A stretch of 47,741 nt of DNA from Demequina gelatinilytica. Lineage in GTDB: Bacteria; Actinomycetota; Actinomycetes; Actinomycetales; Demequinaceae. The notes below the pieces were generated by a model. That model was given only the letters and a program-made list of their open reading frames with translations, was not told the origin of the DNA and ran no database searches. Shown here piece by piece: positions 15,929-24,009 of the stretch; the first letter of the stretch is position 1, and each line of letters opens with the position of its first letter. The stretch spans positions 19,956 to 67,696 of the forward strand of contig NZ_BBLV01000015.1 in NCBI RefSeq assembly GCF_000971115.1, written 5' to 3'. Both the position numbers and the translations under genes were made by a program.

Positions 15929-17269
15929 ATGCTCTCTCCCTATCGAGGCATCCTCGCGCTGCCCGGCGCGCGCGCGTTCACCGCGTGGGGCCTGGTCGCG
16001 CGCATCCAGATGGGGCTCACCGGTCTCGCGACGTTCCTCCTGGTACAGATCGAGTACGGGCGATACGAGTACGGCGGGCTGGTGCTCGCGACCACGGCGC
16101 TGTCCTATGCGGCCATCTCACCGCAGGTGGGCAAGCTCATCGACGCCTACGGGCAGTCGCGCGTGCTGCGGATCGGCTTCGCGATCGCGATCGCCGGGCG
16201 TCTCGCCCTCATCGCTGCCGCGCTCACGCACCAGCCGCTCTGGGTGCTGCTGCTGTGCACGCCGCTGTTCGCGGCCGGGGGCACGCAGTCGACGCACACG
16301 CGAGCCCGTTGGACGCACATCGTCCCCGACAAGGACGCCCTCAACACCGCCTTCTCGCTCGAGTCGTCGCTCGAGGAGGTCCTGTTCATCGCGGGCCCCG
16401 CGCTCGCCACCGTCCTGGCCACCCAGGTCGCGTCGTGGGTGCCCAGCGCGATCGCCGTGGCGACGCTCGCCATCGGCGGGTACGCGTTCCTGTCCCTCAC
16501 CGCGACCGAGCCGCCCGCGCGCCGGGCCGATGCGCGTCGCTTCCAGGCCGAGCACGAGCATTCGACGGCGCTGGTGATCGACGGCACGCTCGAGCGCGTC
16601 GGCCTCCCGCCGCGACCCCGCAGGCTCAAGCGCTACCGTGGCGCGCTGCGCGGCCATCTGCTGGTCACCACCCCGGCACTCGTGGTCACGACGGCGATCT
16701 TTGCGACGCAGGGCGCGATGTTCGCGTCCGTCGACGCGGCCACCGTCGCGTTCGCGGAGGATCTGGGGCAGAAGGACAAGGCCGGCCTGGTGCTCGCCGT
16801 GTGGGCCGTCGGCTCGCTCGTCGGCGGCCTGGCGTACGGCTCGCGCGTGTGGGCGCGCACCCTCGCGTCGCGTCTGCTGTGGGGCGTCACCATCACCGGC
16901 GTCGGCGCGGTGTCCTTCATGCTCGCGCCGAACCTGCTGGTGCTGGGCCTGCTGATGTTCCTCACGGGTCTCGCGATCGCGCCGACCATGGCGGTCGGCG
17001 ACGGCGTCACGCATGCGCTGGTCCCGCGCTCGCGGCTGACCGAGGGCATGACGTGGACGCGTACCGGCATGGACCTTGGCGTCGCGGCGGGCGCATGGCT
17101 CGCGGGCGCTGTCATCGACCGCGCCGGCTACTCGGCGGGCTTCCAGGTCACGGCCTGCGCCGGTGCCGCGGGCGTGGTGATCGCGCTGCTGTCCTGGCGC
17201 TACCTGCGCGACCGGCGCGCCTACGAGGAGGAGGTGTCGCGTGATGCCCCGCTCCCCGTGGCCGCATAA
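15929..17269 (+). CDS. MFS transporter
   Basis: A 446-residue major facilitator with about 12 transmembrane segments and a long charged central loop (residues about 195-235). In the first half, GKLIDAYGQSRVLRIG corresponds to the family loop 2-3 motif (G-X-X-X-D-R-X-G-R-R) and GGTQSTHTRARWTHIVPD to the following loop. Actinobacterial members of this type are usually annotated as putative drug exporters; the substrate cannot be told here. The ATG at 15929 is preceded by a weak GAGG. The adjacent acetyltransferase has its own promoter overlapping this stop codon. Confidence 0.85.
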   Translation: MLSPYRGILALPGARAFTAWGLVARIQMGLTGLATFLLVQIEYGRYEYGGLVLATTALSYAAISPQVGKLIDAYGQSRVLRIGFAIAIAGRLALIAAALTHQPLWVLLLCTPLFAAGGTQSTHTRARWTHIVPDKDALNTAFSLESSLEEVLFIAGPALATVLATQVASWVPSAIAVATLAIGGYAFLSLTATEPPARRADARRFQAEHEHSTALVIDGTLERVGLPPRPRRLKRYRGALRGHLLVTTPALVVTTAIFATQGAMFASVDAATVAFAEDLGQKDKAGLVLAVWAVGSLVGGLAYGSRVWARTLASRLLWGVTITGVGAVSFMLAPNLLVLGLLMFLTGLAIAPTMAVGDGVTHALVPRSRLTEGMTWTRTGMDLGVAAGAWLAGAVIDRAGYSAGFQVTACAGAAGVVIALLSWRYLRDRRAYEEEVSRDAPLPVAA

Positions 17270-17270
17270 T
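17265..17270 (+). promoter_or_regulatory. -10 box of the PAT-like acetyltransferase gene
   Basis: CATAAT overlaps the MFS stop codon and ends 6 bases before the GTG at 17277. This supports that GTG as a leaderless start. Confidence 0.5.
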
Positions 17271-17276
17271 GGCGCC

Positions 17277-17783
17277 GTGATCAGAGACGTCGACCCCGCC
17301 CGTGATGCCGCGCGCATCGCCGAGATCTACGCGCACTATGTGCGGCACGACACCGCGACCTTCGAGATCGACCCCGTTTCGGGCGACGAGATGTGGGCGC
17401 GGATCGAGAAGATCCGCGGCAGGGGTCTGCCCTACCTGGTGATCGAGGACGAGGGTCGCGTGGTGGGCTACGCGTATGCCGGCCCGTACCGTGAGCGGGT
17501 CGCGTACCGGCACACGCTCGAGGCGTCGATCTACCTGGACGCGGACGTACGGCGGGGTGGCGTGGGCACGGCGCTCTACACGGAGCTCCTCGAGCGGCTG
17601 CGCGCGCTGCGCGACTCGGAGCATGCGCCCGTCCACTCGGTGATCGGGGGCATCGCGCTCCCTCATCCCGCCTCGGTCGCGCTGCACGAGAAGCTCGGGT
17701 TCCGCCATGTCGGGACCATCCCGGAGGCGGGCCTCAAGTTCGACCGTTGGATCGACGTCGGCTTCTGGCAGCTGATCCTCTAG
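17277..17783 (+). CDS. PAT-like GNAT acetyltransferase (phosphinothricin/methionine sulfone type)
   Basis: A 168-residue GNAT of the PAT/YncA (MddA) family, which acetylates phosphinothricin, methionine sulfone or sulfoximine analogues. Typical segments are ARIAEIYAHYVRHDTATFE, YAYAGPYRERVAYRHTLEASIYL, RRGGVGTALYTELLERL, PHPASVALHEKLGFRHVGTI and the final KFDRWIDVGFWQ. The GTG start at 17277 gives the usual N-terminus MIRDVDPARD. A longer version from 17241 would add residues that the family lacks. It ends 4 bases into the convergent AbiEi-like gene. Confidence 0.87.
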   Translation: MIRDVDPARDAARIAEIYAHYVRHDTATFEIDPVSGDEMWARIEKIRGRGLPYLVIEDEGRVVGYAYAGPYRERVAYRHTLEASIYLDADVRRGGVGTALYTELLERLRALRDSEHAPVHSVIGGIALPHPASVALHEKLGFRHVGTIPEAGLKFDRWIDVGFWQLIL

Positions 17784-18490
17784 GGCCTGCGACGCGGCTC
17801 GCGGAACCCTCCGGCGCGCTCCACCGCGTCGAGACGACGCTGGCGCCACGCGAGGGCTCGCAGCTCCCGGGGGTCGACGCCAGGCACGAGCCTGCTCGCC
17901 GCGCGGAGGGCCAGTCCACGGTCTCCCGCGCGGGTGGGGCTGTGCAGCAGGTCGAGCACCGTCTGCGCCGGCGATGTCACGCGGAGCTCGCAGAGCTCGC
18001 CCGCGATGGTGTCGATCCCGAGGCCTCCCTCGCTCGCGAACGGGAAGCGCCACGGCACCGTCCTTCGGCATTCATCGGGGTCCCGCTGATGGAAGCGCAC
18101 CGTCGCGCCGAGCACGGGGAACGCGAGATCCCGCGTCTGCGACGGCACCGTGACGTGCACCTGGCCGTCGAGGCTCGGCACCACCCTGTGGAGATACGCG
18201 GCGGACAGCGCGCTCACGTGAGGGAGCGCGCGTCCGAACCGCGCGGCGGCCGCGAGCCATGCCGCCTCGACGGGGTCGGGCAACCACCCCCAGGCGGCGT
18301 GGCGGGGGACGGCGATGTGCTTGCCCCTCGCGATGGTGACCACCAGGCCGTCCTCCGCCGCGAGGCGCAGCCACCGCTGCGGCGTGTCGATGGCGCGCGC
18401 CACATCGGCGGTGACGAAGTAGGGGAACGCGACGGGCACCGCCGCATCCGCGTCGAGCAGCTCGCTCCACCGGTCCCGCCCACCATGCAT
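17780..18490 (-). CDS. AbiEi-like antitoxin/transcriptional regulator domain protein (solitary)
   Basis: A 236-residue protein resembling the AbiEi family of type IV toxin-antitoxin systems. A winged-helix-like N-terminus (YFVTADVARAIDTPQRWLRL, then a basic turn IARGKHIAVP) is followed by the AbiEi_4-like region LPHVSALSAAYLHRVVPSL and a late helix SPAQTVLDLLHSP. No AbiEii nucleotidyltransferase toxin gene adjoins it, so it is an orphan, which is common in actinobacteria. The ATG at 18490 is used because GGAGG lies 7 bases upstream; an upstream extension to 18610 lacks such a site. Its upstream region is a repeat array. Confidence 0.6.
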   Translation of the reverse strand: MHGGRDRWSELLDADAAVPVAFPYFVTADVARAIDTPQRWLRLAAEDGLVVTIARGKHIAVPRHAAWGWLPDPVEAAWLAAAARFGRALPHVSALSAAYLHRVVPSLDGQVHVTVPSQTRDLAFPVLGATVRFHQRDPDECRRTVPWRFPFASEGGLGIDTIAGELCELRVTSPAQTVLDLLHSPTRAGDRGLALRAASRLVPGVDPRELRALAWRQRRLDAVERAGGFREPRRRP

Positions 18491-18626
18491 CGCGCACCTC
18501 CGCACGCCGCCGCCGGGCGCCCACGGACAATCTGCGCTGTCGCGGGAGCCACGTGATGCGGGCACCGGGGTCGTTGGGGACGGCTGCGCGGGCGCGAGCG
18601 CCGGGGACATCCGCTACCGAGCCGCG

Positions 18627-18642
18627 GCGGGCAGCTGCCCGC
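18627..18642. repeat. Perfect 16-bp palindrome at the edge of the repeat array
   Basis: GCGGGCAGCTGCCCGC is self-complementary. It lies between the AbiEi-like promoter and the first repeat unit. It could be an operator or an extruding cruciform; no known site is recognised. Confidence 0.45.
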
Positions 18643-18644
18643 GG

Positions 18645-18803
18645 TCGCGCCTCGTACGCACGAGGGAGCGAGCGCCCCGACGCTCGTCACCCCACGCTCG
18701 CGCCTCGTATGCGCGAGGCAACAGGTGGCGCCACCCTCGTCACCCCTCGCTCGCGCCTCTCATGCACGAGGGCACGGGTGGCGCCGGACGCGTGGGCACC
18801 TGC
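18645..18803 (+). repeat. Repeat block A: three imperfect units, 52-54 bp
   Basis: Units begin near 18645, 18699 and 18751. Each starts TCGCGCCT and carries a small hairpin core: CTCGTACGCACGAG, CTCGTATGCGCGAG and CTCTCATGCACGAG. A variable stretch follows, ending in GCTCGC before the next unit. No convincing gene covers this stretch. Confidence 0.65.
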
Positions 18804-18811
18804 GCCCGCGC

Positions 18812-18963
18812 GCGAGCACGCGCGATGGCCCTGCGCGCGCCCGCTTGTGCATACGAGGCGCGAGCACGCGCCACCCCTTCACCGCTGCGCGGCGGTTCGC
18901 GCGTGAAAGGTGCGAGCACGCGCCACCCCTTCACCCCTGCGCGCCCGTTCGCGCATGAAAGGT
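18812..18963 (-). repeat. Repeat block B: three units in the opposite orientation, 48-52 bp
   Basis: Units begin at 18812, 18860 and 18912, each with GCGAGCACGCG. The last two are 52 bp long and differ at only 4 positions. Read on the minus strand they match block A units, with the core shifting from CTCGTATGCACAAG to CTTTCACGCGCGAA and CTTTCATGCGCGAA. The 17-mer at 18696-18712 in block A recurs inverted at 18849-18865. Together the blocks fill the gap between the AbiEi-like and DUF1801 genes. Confidence 0.7.
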
Positions 18964-18982
18964 GCGCGCAGCAGCCAGCCGG

Positions 18983-19423
18983 TCAGGAGGCGGCGCGAGC
19001 GATGAGGTCAGCGATCTGCTTCTCCTCGTCCGCGCCGATCGCGAGGACCGCGAGCGACGTGGCCCAGAGCGCACCGTCGTCGAGAGCGGCCGCGTCCTCG
19101 AACCCCAGCGTCGCGTAGCGCGACTTGAACTTGCCCGCCGGCTTGAAGAAGCACACCACCTTGCCGTCCTTGGTGTAGGCCGGCATCCCGTACCAGGTCC
19201 GCGCCGCGAGCTCGGGAGCCACCTCGCCGACGATCCGGTGGACCGCCTCGGCGAGGGCGCGGTCGTCGTCGGGCATCTCGGCGATCTTGTCGAGCACGTC
19301 CTGGAGGTCCGCCGCCTCCTTGTCGGCCGCCTTCGCACGCTTGGCCTGGGCGCGGCGCTCGGCCGCGGTCTCCTTCATGGCTGCACGCTCGTCGGCGGAG
19401 AAGCCCTGCCCGTCATCGTTCAT
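18983..19423 (-). CDS. DUF1801 / YdhG-like domain protein
   Basis: A 146-residue protein with a lysine/alanine-rich helical N-terminus (ETAAERRAQAKRAKAADKEA, about residues 15-35) and a DUF1801-like domain. That domain is recognised by APELAARTWYGMPAYTKDGK and VVCFFKPAGKFKSRYATLGF. DUF1801/YdhG proteins resemble frataxin-type folds and are of uncertain function, sometimes linked to iron. The ATG at 19423 is preferred to a GTG at 19450. The gene stands between the repeat array and the metE terminator. Confidence 0.78.
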   Translation of the reverse strand: MNDDGQGFSADERAAMKETAAERRAQAKRAKAADKEAADLQDVLDKIAEMPDDDRALAEAVHRIVGEVAPELAARTWYGMPAYTKDGKVVCFFKPAGKFKSRYATLGFEDAAALDDGALWATSLAVLAIGADEEKQIADLIARAAS

Positions 19424-19477
19424 AGGACCGATGGTGCCACTCGCAGCCACGCGGCGGAACCTCCACGCGGAGACGCA

Positions 19478-19513
19478 CCGACGGCCCGGCCCCTCCAGGG
19501 ACCGGGCCGTCGG
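19478..19513 (-). terminator. Terminator of metE
   Basis: CCGACGGCCCGG (19478-19489) pairs perfectly with CCGGGCCGTCGG (19502-19513), 12 base pairs around a 12-base loop, 14 bases after the metE stop codon. The gene on this side is only metE, so it acts on the minus-strand transcript. Confidence 0.75.
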
Positions 19514-19526
19514 ATGCGGCGCGAGG

Positions 19527-21851
19527 TCAGCCGCGCACGGCGGCCGTCGCCGCCATCATGTGCTCGAGGGACGCGGTGGTCTCCGCATACGCACGGGTCT
19601 TGAGGCCGCAGTCCGGGTTGACCCAGAGCTGCTTGCCGGGGATCGAGTCCTTGGCCAGCGCGAGCAGCTCGGTGATCTCCTCGGTCGACGGCACGCGCGG
19701 CGAGTGGATGTCCCAGACGCCGGGGCCGATCTGGCGCTCGTAGCCGTGCTGCTGGATCGCCGGCAGCACCTCCATGCGCGAGCGCGCGGCCTCGATCGAG
19801 GTGACGTCGGCGTTGAGACCGTCGATCGCGTCGATGATCTCGCCGAACTCCGAGTAGCACAGGTGCGTGTGGACCTGCGTGTCGTCCTGCGCGCCCGACG
19901 TCGCGAGGCGGAACGAGTTCACCGACCACTCCAGGTACGCCGCCTGGTCCTTCTTCTTGAGCGGCAGGAGCTCGCGCAGAGCGGGCTCGTCGACCTGGAT
20001 GATGCCGATGCCGGCCGCCTCGAGGTCGCGGATCTCGTCCCGGAGCGCGAGCGCGACCTGGTTGGCGGTCACGCCCAGCGGCTGGTCGTCGCGCACGAAC
20101 GACCACGCGAGGATGGTGACCGGGCCCGTGAGCATGCCCTTCATGGGCTTCTCCGTGAGCGACTGCGCATAGGCGGTCCATGCGACCGTCATCGGAGCCG
20201 GACGCGTGACATCGCCCCACAGGATCGACGGTCGCGTGCAACGCGAGCCGTACGACTGCACCCAGCCGTTGACCGTGACGTCGAAGCCGTCGAGCAGCTC
20301 GGCGAAGTACTGGACCATGTCGTTGCGCTCGGCCTCGCCGTGCACCAGGACGTCCAGCCCCAGGTCCTCCTGAAGCTTCACGACGCGCGCGATCTCGGCC
20401 TTCATGGCCTCCTCGTACGCCGCATCGTCGATCTGCCCCTTGGCCCACGCGGCACGCGCCTTGCGGATGTCCTGCGTCTGCGGGAACGAGCCGATGGTGG
20501 TGGTCGCGAGCTCGGGAAGCGCGAAGCGCGCATCCTGAGCCGCGGCGCGCACGGAGTACGCGGGGCGGTCGAGGTCGCCGGGCGTCACGGCCGCGAGCGC
20601 GGCACGGACATCGGCCTTGTTGGTGCCCGGGTGCGCCTTGCGCGACGCGAGCGCGGCACGCGTCGCGGCGAACGCCTCGGCCGCCGCCTCCTCGCCCTCG
20701 GCGCGCGCCGTCGCGAGCGTCACCACCTCGGCGACCTTCTGGTCGGCGAAGGCGAGCCACGACAGCAGCTCGGCACCCAGGTGCTCCTCGCCCTCGAGCG
20801 TGTGAGGCACGTGGAACAGCGACGTCGAGCTCGACACGGCGACCGTGGCGCCGAGCGCCTCGATCTCCTTCGCCTTGCGCAGCGCGGCATCGAGGTCGGT
20901 GCGCCAGATGTTGTGGCCGTCGACCACACCGGCGACCACGGTGAGACCCGCGAGGTCGGTACCCGACGGCACGGAGCCGCGCACCAGGTCGAGCCCGATC
21001 GCCTCGACGCCCGAGTCCTTGAGGACCGGGAGCGCCTCGTCGAGCGAGTTGTACGGCGCGGCCACGAACAGCGCGGGTCGGTTCGCGAGCGTCGCGAGCG
21101 AGCCGTAGACCGTCGCGGCGTTGGCGAGGACCTCATCGCGCGGGGCGTCGATGTCGGCGACCAGGATCGGCTCGTCGATCTGGACCCACGGCGCACCGGC
21201 GGCCTTGAAGGCCTCGAGCAGGTTGCCGTAGACCTCGAGCACGTCCGCGAGCCGCTCGATCGGGCGGAAGCCCTCGGGCGCCTCGTCGCTCGCCTTCGCG
21301 AGGTAGAGGAACGTCAGCGGGCCCGTGATGACGGGCCGCGTCACGTAGCCGGCCTCCTTGGCCTCGAGGAACTCGTCGACCCAGCGGTTGCTGGACAGCG
21401 CGAGCTCGGTCTCCGGGCCGATCTCGGGCACCAGGTAGTGGTAGTTCGAGTCGAACCACTTGGTCATCTCGAGCGGCGCCTTGTCGCCCACGCCACGCGC
21501 GATGGTGGAGTAGCCGGCGAGGTCGACGCTGCCGTCGGCGGCACGCAGGTCCGCGAAGCGCGTGGGCACCGCGCCGAGCGTGACCGCGGCGTCGAGCACG
21601 TGGTCGTAGAACGAGAAGTTGCTCGGGATGGAGGCATCGTCCTTGCCCAGGCCCAGCGATGCGAGGTGGTCGAGGTTCGCGAGGCGCAGCTGCTTGGCCG
21701 CGGCCTCGAGCTCGGAGGCGCTGGTCGCGCCCTTCCAGAAGGACTCGAGCGCCTTCTTCAGCTCTCGCATTCGGCCGATGCGCGGGTAACCCAGGATGGT
21801 GCCGCCGGGGAAGGCGGGCGCAGGGACGCGGACGGAGTTCTGCTCAGTCAT
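19527..21851 (-). CDS. metE: Cobalamin-independent methionine synthase
   Basis: A 774-residue MetE (5-methyltetrahydropteroyltriglutamate-homocysteine methyltransferase), which transfers a methyl group from methyl-THF to homocysteine. Both duplicated barrels are present. The N-terminal one opens GTILGYPRIGRMRELKKALE, and the C-terminal catalytic barrel has VHTHLCYSEF (zinc His and Cys) and WVNPDCGLKTR (zinc Cys). The family's TTTIGSFPQT begins the C-terminal domain. Length is normal. GAGGA lies just before the ATG. MetF, which makes its methyl donor, is encoded 1.1 kb upstream on the same strand. Two overlapping inverted repeats upstream may be an operator. Confidence 0.97.
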   Translation of the reverse strand: MTEQNSVRVPAPAFPGGTILGYPRIGRMRELKKALESFWKGATSASELEAAAKQLRLANLDHLASLGLGKDDASIPSNFSFYDHVLDAAVTLGAVPTRFADLRAADGSVDLAGYSTIARGVGDKAPLEMTKWFDSNYHYLVPEIGPETELALSSNRWVDEFLEAKEAGYVTRPVITGPLTFLYLAKASDEAPEGFRPIERLADVLEVYGNLLEAFKAAGAPWVQIDEPILVADIDAPRDEVLANAATVYGSLATLANRPALFVAAPYNSLDEALPVLKDSGVEAIGLDLVRGSVPSGTDLAGLTVVAGVVDGHNIWRTDLDAALRKAKEIEALGATVAVSSSTSLFHVPHTLEGEEHLGAELLSWLAFADQKVAEVVTLATARAEGEEAAAEAFAATRAALASRKAHPGTNKADVRAALAAVTPGDLDRPAYSVRAAAQDARFALPELATTTIGSFPQTQDIRKARAAWAKGQIDDAAYEEAMKAEIARVVKLQEDLGLDVLVHGEAERNDMVQYFAELLDGFDVTVNGWVQSYGSRCTRPSILWGDVTRPAPMTVAWTAYAQSLTEKPMKGMLTGPVTILAWSFVRDDQPLGVTANQVALALRDEIRDLEAAGIGIIQVDEPALRELLPLKKKDQAAYLEWSVNSFRLATSGAQDDTQVHTHLCYSEFGEIIDAIDGLNADVTSIEAARSRMEVLPAIQQHGYERQIGPGVWDIHSPRVPSTEEITELLALAKDSIPGKQLWVNPDCGLKTRAYAETTASLEHMMAATAAVRG

Positions 21852-21966
21852 GGTTCCTCATAGAGGCTTGGTGCGCGGCGGGCTCGCCATTGCGCTTGGT
21901 CGACGCGGATCACGCCGAGTTGCGCCGATAGGTTACCCCGCGACGACGGTGTCCGCTAGGGCTTCT

Positions 21967-21998
21967 GTCCAAGTTCTGGACCAAGCGTCCCACTTGGT
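21967..21998. promoter_or_regulatory. Overlapping inverted repeats upstream of metE
   Basis: GTCCA-N5-TGGAC (21967-21981) overlaps ACCAAG-N7-CTTGGT (21980-21998), about 120-145 bases before the metE start. The arrangement suggests an operator with two overlapping sites. The regulator is unknown, and the motif is not one I can assign to a named methionine repressor. Confidence 0.4.
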
Positions 21999-22026
21999 GG
22001 ACGCGTGTCGAGCAAGATGGCGTCCG

Positions 22027-22518
22027 TCAGGCGTCGCGCATCTCCACGACCGGGATGGTCGCGCCGGTGCGGCTCACCCGCTCTCCGCGCGACGTGATCT
22101 CCATGCCGAGCCCCTGGTAGAGCGCGATGTTGCCGTGCTCGGCGGCCCGCACCGTGCAGGTGAGGCCCGCGAGGCCCGCGGCAAGCGCATCGTCCCGGAG
22201 CGCCCGGACCAGGGCCTTCGCGTGGCCGTGCCCACGTGCGGCGGGATCCACGCCGAGACGGCCGAAGTAGCGGTAGCCGTCCGGGGTCGCGTGGTGCTTG
22301 GCGACCGCGACGATGCGCCCATCCGACCGCACGACCGCGAGCCGCGTCCCGCCGGCCAGCTCCTCGCGCAGCGTCGCGGGCGTCTCGAGCATGACGCCGG
22401 CCGTCTCGCCCTTCGCGGTGAACTCGTCGAAGGCGCGATGCAGGACCGCCATGGCCTCGGCTGCAGCGTCGGCTGCGGCGTCGAGATCGATCTCGCGGAC
22501 CCCGGAAGGCGCGGTCAC
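22027..22518 (-). CDS. GNAT family N-acetyltransferase
   Basis: A 163-residue GNAT. The acetyl-CoA site is FGRLGVDPAARGHGHAKALV (the R/Q-X-X-G-X-G/A motif as ARGHGHA), and the C-terminal strand-helix is EHGNIALYQGLGMEI. The substrate is unknown. The GTG start overlaps the stop of the OsmC gene by 4 bases (GTGA), so it is translated together with OsmC. Confidence 0.82.
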   Translation of the reverse strand: MTAPSGVREIDLDAAADAAAEAMAVLHRAFDEFTAKGETAGVMLETPATLREELAGGTRLAVVRSDGRIVAVAKHHATPDGYRYFGRLGVDPAARGHGHAKALVRALRDDALAAGLAGLTCTVRAAEHGNIALYQGLGMEITSRGERVSRTGATIPVVEMRDA

Positions 22519-22949
22519 TCCGCGGCGCGCGCCTGCTCGAGCACCACGGGCACGCCGGCCTCGATGGTGCGCGACACGGTGCAGGACTTCTCATGCGAGG
22601 AGCGGAGCGCGGCGCCGATGCGCTTGCGGGCGGCATCGCCCTCCTCGGTGGCGGGGAAGGCGAGATCGAAGAGCACGCGGATGTCCTCGAGGATGTTCGC
22701 GCCGTCCTCGGTGACGTACTCGGCGGAGGCCGTGACGTCGAAGCGCTCGGGCTCGGCGCGGCGCGACGTCATGACGTCGACGTCGATGGCCGAGCAGCCG
22801 GCGATCGCCGCGAGCAGCAGCTCGACAGGCGAGAGGAGCCCCTCGCCGCGGCCGAAGCGCAGGGTGTCGCCGTTCGCGTTGGTCGCGACGTACACGCGCT
22901 CGGACTCACGGGACAGCTGGACGGTGCGGGGCGAGGAGCTACGGGTCAT
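22515..22949 (-). CDS. OsmC/Ohr family protein
   Basis: A 144-residue OsmC-family protein, expected to reduce organic hydroperoxides with a pair of cysteines. The first is in LLAAIAGCSAIDVDVM and the second in SSHEKSCTVSRTI, the usual positions. The N-terminal strands include LRFGRGEGLLSPVELLLA. It resembles the YhfA/OsmC-like subgroup more than Ohr. The ATG at 22949 is 6 bases after GACCAT (a weak -10), and no Shine-Dalgarno sequence is seen. It is coupled to the GNAT gene downstream. Confidence 0.84.
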   Translation of the reverse strand: MTRSSSPRTVQLSRESERVYVATNANGDTLRFGRGEGLLSPVELLLAAIAGCSAIDVDVMTSRRAEPERFDVTASAEYVTEDGANILEDIRVLFDLAFPATEEGDAARKRIGAALRSSHEKSCTVSRTIEAGVPVVLEQARAAE

Positions 22950-22989
22950 GCAGAGATGGTCGCACGGCACGACCGCGTCGGCGGACGCC

Positions 22990-23877
22990 TCAGTCGCGCA
23001 CGAGCCCCATGGCCTCGACCAGCTCGAGCGCCGCGCGATGCTGGTTGAAGGTGATGATGTGGATGCCGGGCGCGCCCGCGTCGAGCAGGTCGCGCGACAG
23101 CCGCGCAGCGAAGTCGACCCCCGCGGCCCTCGCCGCGTCCTCGTCGGCCGCGGACTCGAGCGCGGAGAACAGGGCGGACGGGATGCGCACCTCGGTGAGC
23201 TGCTCGGCACGGATCGCGCGACGCTCGCTCACGAGCGGCATGATCTCCGGGATCACCGGGATGGTGATGCCCTGGGCACGTGCGTCCTCGACCAGGCGCG
23301 TGTACTGATGCGCACGGTAGAACACCTGGGTGATGGCGAAGTCGGCGCCGGCATCCTGCTTGGCGCGGAGGACATCGAGCCCCATCTGCCGGAACTGGGG
23401 AACCATGTGCTGCGCAGGGAAGGCCGTCACGCCGACGCTGACGTCGTCGAGCCCATGTGCGTGGGCGACCTCGCGCAGCAGCACCACCAGGTCCGAGGCG
23501 TAGAGCAGCCCGTCGGGATGCGGGCGCCAGTCGGTCTGCCCCTGCGGCGGGTCGCCCCGGAGCGCGAGGAAGTCGCGCACGCCGTCTGCGAGGTACTCCT
23601 CGATCACCTCGACGAGCTCGGCGCGCGACTGGTCGACGCACGTGAGGTGCGCCAGCGGCGGGACGGTGTGCTCCTCGGCCAGGCGGTGGACCACTCCGCG
23701 GGACGTCCCGCGCGTCGAGCCTGAGGCGCCGTACGTGATCGACATGAAGTCGGGCCGGGTCGCCGCCAGCATGCGCATCGTATCCTCGAGGGTCGACTCG
23801 GCGGCAGGCGAGCGCGGCGGGAACAGCTCGTACGAGAGCGTCGGCCGCGGCAGGGCGAGGAGGTCACGGATGGTCAT
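22990..23877 (-). CDS. metF: 5,10-methylenetetrahydrofolate reductase
   Basis: A 295-residue MetF, an FAD-dependent TIM barrel that reduces methylene-THF to methyl-THF. Diagnostic parts are the start PTLSYELFPPRSP, SITYGASGSTR, HLTCVDQ, FLALRGDPP, VGVTAFPAQH, the FAD-contact region AKQDAGADFAITQ, VIPEIMPL, and the C-terminal GIHIITFNQHRAA. The ATG at 23877 gives the normal family N-terminus; an upstream extension is unsupported. Its product feeds MetE on the same strand downstream. No riboswitch is visible in its leader. Confidence 0.95.
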   Translation of the reverse strand: MTIRDLLALPRPTLSYELFPPRSPAAESTLEDTMRMLAATRPDFMSITYGASGSTRGTSRGVVHRLAEEHTVPPLAHLTCVDQSRAELVEVIEEYLADGVRDFLALRGDPPQGQTDWRPHPDGLLYASDLVVLLREVAHAHGLDDVSVGVTAFPAQHMVPQFRQMGLDVLRAKQDAGADFAITQVFYRAHQYTRLVEDARAQGITIPVIPEIMPLVSERRAIRAEQLTEVRIPSALFSALESAADEDAARAAGVDFAARLSRDLLDAGAPGIHIITFNQHRAALELVEAMGLVRD

Positions 23878-23948
23878 GGCGCGCTCACGATACCCGTGAC
23901 CTTGGTCCGGTTCCATACCCGATGTCCGCGGACCTTTCCACGATTGAA

Positions 23949-23957
23949 CTGTCCACA
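23949..23957 (+). promoter_or_regulatory. DnaA-box-like 9-mer upstream of tag
   Basis: CTGTCCACA differs from the actinobacterial DnaA box TTGTCCACA at one position. It lies in the divergent region between metF and tag, about 50 bases before the tag start. CTTTCCACG (23934-23942) and AGTGCCACA (23959-23967) are weaker neighbours. Confidence 0.35.
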
Positions 23958-23997
23958 AGTGCCACAAACCGGGGAAGCGGGTGTCGGATCGTCACGC

Positions 23998-24003
23998 CAG
24001 ACT
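23998..24003 (+). promoter_or_regulatory. -10 box of tag
   Basis: CAGACT ends 6 bases before the ATG at 24010, and no Shine-Dalgarno sequence is visible, so a leaderless transcript is likely. Confidence 0.4.
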
Positions 24004-24009
24004 GGGCCC

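Noticed and set aside
17277..17783. Herbicide-resistance gene or sign of engineering
   Set aside because: PAT-type GNATs are common native genes in soil actinobacteria, and the base composition matches the neighbours.
18645..18963. The repeat array considered as a CRISPR array or as small coding genes
   Set aside because: Unit length varies, the blocks are in opposite orientation, there are no unique spacers and no cas genes. Reading frames in the array only translate the repeats.
21852..22026. Cobalamin or SAM riboswitch upstream of metE
   Set aside because: None of the conserved boxes of these classes was found; only inverted repeats are visible.
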